From assembly GCA_023356515.1 (NCBI GenBank), contig JAKQYG010000031.1, positions 1-16,723 of the forward strand: 16,723 nt of DNA, given 5' to 3'. Positions 13,962 through 16,723 of this stretch are shown in pieces (the stretch's first letter is position 1; each line of letters begins with the position of its first letter). Below the pieces are notes generated by a model, which was not told the DNA's origin, searched no databases, and was given only the letters and a program-made list of their open reading frames with translations. Position numbers and translations under genes: made by a program. Origin of the DNA: Trichodesmium sp. MAG_R04 (GTDB lineage Bacteria; Cyanobacteriota; Cyanobacteriia; Cyanobacteriales; Microcoleaceae).

Positions 13962-16115
13962 CTATTTATCAATGCTAAACAGTACTGTAAACTTATTATC
14001 AGTTACTATGAGTTCATTTCCAAAAGTGTCATTAGCATAATTATATTTCTGATTTTGCCAATTCACAGATAGGGTCGGGTTATTATATTTATTGCTCAGT
14101 TGCCAAGCTACACTAGCACCATAGGGTGAGCGATTAGAAGTTTTATCAATTGGCGCAACATAGCAAGAGAAAGTAATAGTCTTAAACGGGCGAATACTGA
14201 ATTGTAACAATAAGCGGTCTTTCAAGGAATCGGGTATAATTTTTCCAAAAAAGTAGGTAACACTAATAGAAAATACTAGCCAATTCAAACGAGCATTTAT
14301 AGATAGTTTACTGGCAGGTTCATCTATAGTAATCTCTGAAATTTCGGTGTCCCTATCTATAGCATAGTTAAAGAATGTTGACAATGTCAAATTAGCATTT
14401 TTACTCATAGGAAATATTTTAGCAGCACTCCCAAAAATTTGGCTGTAATAATCCCTGTCTGGATTGATATAACCGATGCCACCAGCACTAAAATTCCAGC
14501 CATTTACCGTATTAATAGTGTAGTCACCACCTAGGTAAAATTTGACTGTTTCAGAGGCTATGACACCAGTATAGTAACGCAAAACATCTTGGGGACCCGT
14601 CCAATTTCCGGTAAAGCTAAAATGCGGATAATAACGACTGCCCTCCCAATAGATACTTTCTCGAACATAGTTAACATTGTTTCGTAAAAAGCTGATATAA
14701 ATTTGGGCATAGAAATCATTGAGGTTGACAGTAGAAAATCTGTCTTTATTAACTAAGGACACGAATTCAATATTGCTTCCTGCTCCACCCTCTCCACCTC
14801 CACGGGTAGATACTACTTGTGGACTTATGGGATCGTAGAATATGCGGCCTTCGTTAATACTGCGGTCAATGACAGGGGAAAGACCGAGCCAAATACTATG
14901 ATAATCTACTTTAGGAACTTGCTTTAAACTGGTAACATCAGGCATTAAACTTTTTGCTCGAGCTACTCCAGCAGAATAGATGGTAAAACTTCTACTAGGT
15001 AAACGAGTATTATTAGGGGCTAAAAATAGGTGGCGGTTGACATTATAATTGACTGTATGTTCACTGCCTTTTAAGTCAGGAATAACATCAGGTAAAAATT
15101 GTGCCCCCGCTTGAATGACTGTATTTAAACCTCGATTTTCATCATCAAAAAACACAGTAAAACCATGAATAGTTCGCCCGATAACTGCTTCTGTATCGTT
15201 AGCTTTGAGAATTTGACTTACTCGAGAAAATGTGCCGGCAAAAGTGTAGTCATTTTTTTCTTCCCGCTTAATTTGAGTTTTTTGAGATTCGGAGTTTCCT
15301 GAAAGAGCACCTGAATTAGGAAAATACAAGTCAACTCCAATAGGTTGACGACTTGTTCCTCCTTGAAAACCAGGAAGTTTCATAAAGGATAAGGTTTCTG
15401 GTTTAACAACTTCCCCTACCTGAGAAGTTTGCAAGATGCGGGTGGGTACGAAAAATTCGGGATCTATACCGTTGCGGTCTATAACTAAACCAGGGGTATA
15501 GGTACATTGTTGATTGTTGGGGGTATCGGGAAAGAAACAAGGTGCTGTTAAACTGAATTGCATTTCTACTCCACTGAGAGTTTGAGGTTCAATTCTTGTA
15601 GTGCTAACTTTTCTATCCGAGGGAACAGTTTCCAGTTGGATATAAATCCCTTTTTGGTCTACTATATAGATGTTATCGTGGGTTAAGCTTTCGATCACTC
15701 TGCCGTACAGTTTAAGAGTGGCATGTAAAAAAGTGTCGTTATTTGTAGTATGAGCAAAAGTTTGGTAACCACTAAACAAAAACTGTGTGAGGTGACTGAT
15801 GGGAATATTGTTGAGAGGTAAACTTGTAGTGAAAGTCTTAACTTCTTCATCAGGAACAATGTGTGGCGGAATAATATAATTTGGGTCTGACAATATGGTT
15901 GAATTTTTCAGCTTTTTATTTAACGAAGGTATTATGGGGCTAGATTCGGACGTTAAATTTTGTGGTGGAAATTTGAGATCTGTAGCGGAGGTAGACCATT
16001 TGGAAACTTCTGCTAATGCTGGAGCTAGAATAGCGATAATGGCATTAAAGTTAAGTATGGCTATAATGGAGAATTGGAAAAAATTGCTCATTATCCTGGA
16101 TAAGGCGAAATTCAT
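13962..16115 (-). CDS. Large secreted beta-rich protein, probably outer membrane
   Basis: The 717-aa protein starts at ATG 16115, which gives a signal peptide with R7, a long hydrophobic core and an ALA-E cleavage site after A35. Starting at the second ATG (16091) would remove the only positive charge. The mature N-terminal region (about 90-270) is globular, with a likely disulfide pair C193/C204. A Gly-rich turn lies at 439-446. From about 460 to the end, alternating polar and aromatic/aliphatic residues suggest membrane beta-strands (YAQIYISFLR, FSFTGNW, WNFSAGGIGYI, LTLSTFFNYAI, FSISVTYFFG, LLLQFSIRPF), ending in FTVLFSIDK. This is barrel-like, but the last residue is not the usual Phe. 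I cannot name the family. TATAAT (16137-16132) lies just upstream, within a tnpB relic; no good -35 is seen. Confidence 0.82.
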   Translation of the reverse strand: MNFALSRIMSNFFQFSIIAILNFNAIIAILAPALAEVSKWSTSATDLKFPPQNLTSESSPIIPSLNKKLKNSTILSDPNYIIPPHIVPDEEVKTFTTSLPLNNIPISHLTQFLFSGYQTFAHTTNNDTFLHATLKLYGRVIESLTHDNIYIVDQKGIYIQLETVPSDRKVSTTRIEPQTLSGVEMQFSLTAPCFFPDTPNNQQCTYTPGLVIDRNGIDPEFFVPTRILQTSQVGEVVKPETLSFMKLPGFQGGTSRQPIGVDLYFPNSGALSGNSESQKTQIKREEKNDYTFAGTFSRVSQILKANDTEAVIGRTIHGFTVFFDDENRGLNTVIQAGAQFLPDVIPDLKGSEHTVNYNVNRHLFLAPNNTRLPSRSFTIYSAGVARAKSLMPDVTSLKQVPKVDYHSIWLGLSPVIDRSINEGRIFYDPISPQVVSTRGGGEGGAGSNIEFVSLVNKDRFSTVNLNDFYAQIYISFLRNNVNYVRESIYWEGSRYYPHFSFTGNWTGPQDVLRYYTGVIASETVKFYLGGDYTINTVNGWNFSAGGIGYINPDRDYYSQIFGSAAKIFPMSKNANLTLSTFFNYAIDRDTEISEITIDEPASKLSINARLNWLVFSISVTYFFGKIIPDSLKDRLLLQFSIRPFKTITFSCYVAPIDKTSNRSPYGASVAWQLSNKYNNPTLSVNWQNQKYNYANDTFGNELIVTDNKFTVLFSIDK

Positions 16116-16132
16116 GATAAAGTTTGTCTATA

Positions 16133-16550
16133 TTATACGGTAATGTTCTCCAGCCGTGTTTCCGAAATGGCTCTTGATAATTTCCGATTTTTAACCATCC
16201 CAGAAACACAAACGTTCAAATCCTCTAAAACAATTGTTTGGTTTTCACTAATTATTTCAGTAGATAATTTGTGTATAAAATTTATCCTTGTATCTTTCAG
16301 TTTACCATGAAATTTAGCTATTTTCAGTCTAGCTTTTTCATATCGTTTAGAACCCTTAGTTTTTTTAGATCAGGACTTACTTAGTTTTCGGTACTTCGAG
16401 CATTCGTTTCCTTAGTGGTTTTGGAGCATCATTTTTTTACCACGTAGGGGTGTTGCATGCAACGCCCCTGAAGCTCGCAAAAGTTTTAATTCCTAAATCT
16501 ATACCTACTGAATTATCAGTTTTAGCCCACATTCCGTATTTTATGTTGTA
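16133..16550 (-). pseudogene. Broken tnpB (central part) with inserted palindrome
   Basis: Read on the minus strand. AKTDNSVGIDLGIKTFASF (from about 16526) is the RuvC-I region of TnpB, with its Asp codon at 16499-16497. It is followed by a palindromic insertion (16470-16445), a stop, then APKPLRKRMLEVPKTK and another stop. After a shift, SKKTKGSKRYEKARLKIAK begins at 16369 and runs through IVLEDLNV, with the RuvC-II Glu codon at 16225-16223, to GMVKNRKLSRAIS and a TAA at 16135-16133. Order and spacing match intact TnpB, but the zinc ribbon and RuvC-III are missing. CAGGACTTAC (16371-16380), identical to the end of the miniature-element family, lies exactly at the second breakpoint. Confidence 0.8.
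16445..16470. repeat. GTAGGGGTGTTGCATGCAACGCCCC palindrome
   Basis: 16446-16469 is a 24-bp palindrome with a single G-T type mismatch. It interrupts the tnpB relic between RuvC-I and the following conserved segment, which shows that such palindromes are inserted sequences rather than original spacer DNA. Confidence 0.62.
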
Positions 16551-16665
16551 TTATGACAGGTTACAAGACAATATCTATTTAATCAAGTAGAATTGCTTAT
16601 AATCTTTAGTCACTTCAAGTGAGATCATAAAACTGATGATTGCATCCTTATTGAGTATCAAAAAA

Positions 16666-16723
16666 ATGTCTTTAATAGAAGAAATAACAGTTGAAAATCT
16701 TGACCACCTAGGAATAGTTGCAG
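16666..16723 (+). CDS. N-terminus of IS1634-type (DUF4277) transposase, cut by window end
   Basis: ATG 16666 opens a frame of 19 residues running off the window. It contains ITVENLDHLGIVA, which matches the typical start of DUF4277-containing IS1634-family transposases. A TATAAT (16598-16603) and a small CACTT/AAGTG inverted repeat (16611-16621) lie upstream. Whether the gene is intact cannot be judged from this window. It is the same family as the dead fragment at 19-250. Confidence 0.72.
   Translation, partial: MSLIEEITVENLDHLGIVA

Noticed and set aside
13760..13978. Plus-strand 72-codon frame
   Set aside because: It overlaps the 3' end of the large outer-membrane gene and repeat sequence, and its composition does not look like a protein.
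1..16723. CRISPR arrays, tRNAs, rRNAs, defence islands
   Set aside because: I found no regularly spaced direct repeats, no cloverleaf-like sequence and no recognisable nuclease, methylase or toxin-antitoxin genes apart from dead tnpB relics.

Overview
The window is AT-rich, sparsely packed cyanobacterial DNA. Evidence for a cyanobacterium: an A2-type aa3 cytochrome oxidase operon of the cyanobacterial kind, a DUF4359 protein, a cyanobacterial helical repeat domain fused to an SGNH-like domain, and five HIP1 octamers GCGATCGC (1734, 6777, 7284, 9820, 12805). The low GC, long gene-poor spacers and heavy load of small inverted-repeat elements resemble marine filamentous genera such as Trichodesmium or Okeania; that placement is inference.

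Layout. 1-300: decayed IS1634-type (DUF4277) transposase, minus strand. 457-1014: uncharacterised protein. 1015-1720: nested inverted-repeat elements and a hairpin that probably terminates ctaB. 1721-3775 (minus): ctaA then ctaB, the heme A pathway, with a 92-bp miniature element between them. 3776-5302: a large spacer holding an inverted-repeat element, the best promoter match of the window followed by a terminator-like hairpin (candidate small RNA), a decayed tnpB and another miniature element. 5303-9422 (plus): ctaC, ctaD, ctaE, encoding subunits II, I and III of cytochrome c oxidase, with four miniature elements packed between ctaD and ctaE. 9423-10091: a hairpin element and a surE-like gene fragment abutted by a miniature element. 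10092-10514 (minus): DUF4359 protein. 10981-13257 (plus): a small unknown gene and an exported SGNH-like protein. 13258-13961: a second copy of the 1186 element. 13962-16115 (minus): a large secreted, beta-rich probable outer-membrane protein. 16133-16550 (minus): a broken tnpB lying over the start region of that gene. 16666 to the end: N-terminus of an IS1634-type transposase that runs out of the window.

The functional core is a divergent module: CtaB farnesylates heme b to heme O, CtaA oxidises it to heme A, and CtaC/D/E use heme A and copper as the terminal oxidase. The rest is mainly single conserved genes separated by mobile-element debris.

I see no defence system, CRISPR array, tRNA or rRNA. 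The most notable structure is the non-autonomous element population: a family with CAGGACTTAC ends (six copies between 2750 and 9984, several with 5-bp flanking direct repeats), and a pair of related elements near 1186 and 13426 of which one carries a second element inside it and the other shows the corresponding uninterrupted sequence.
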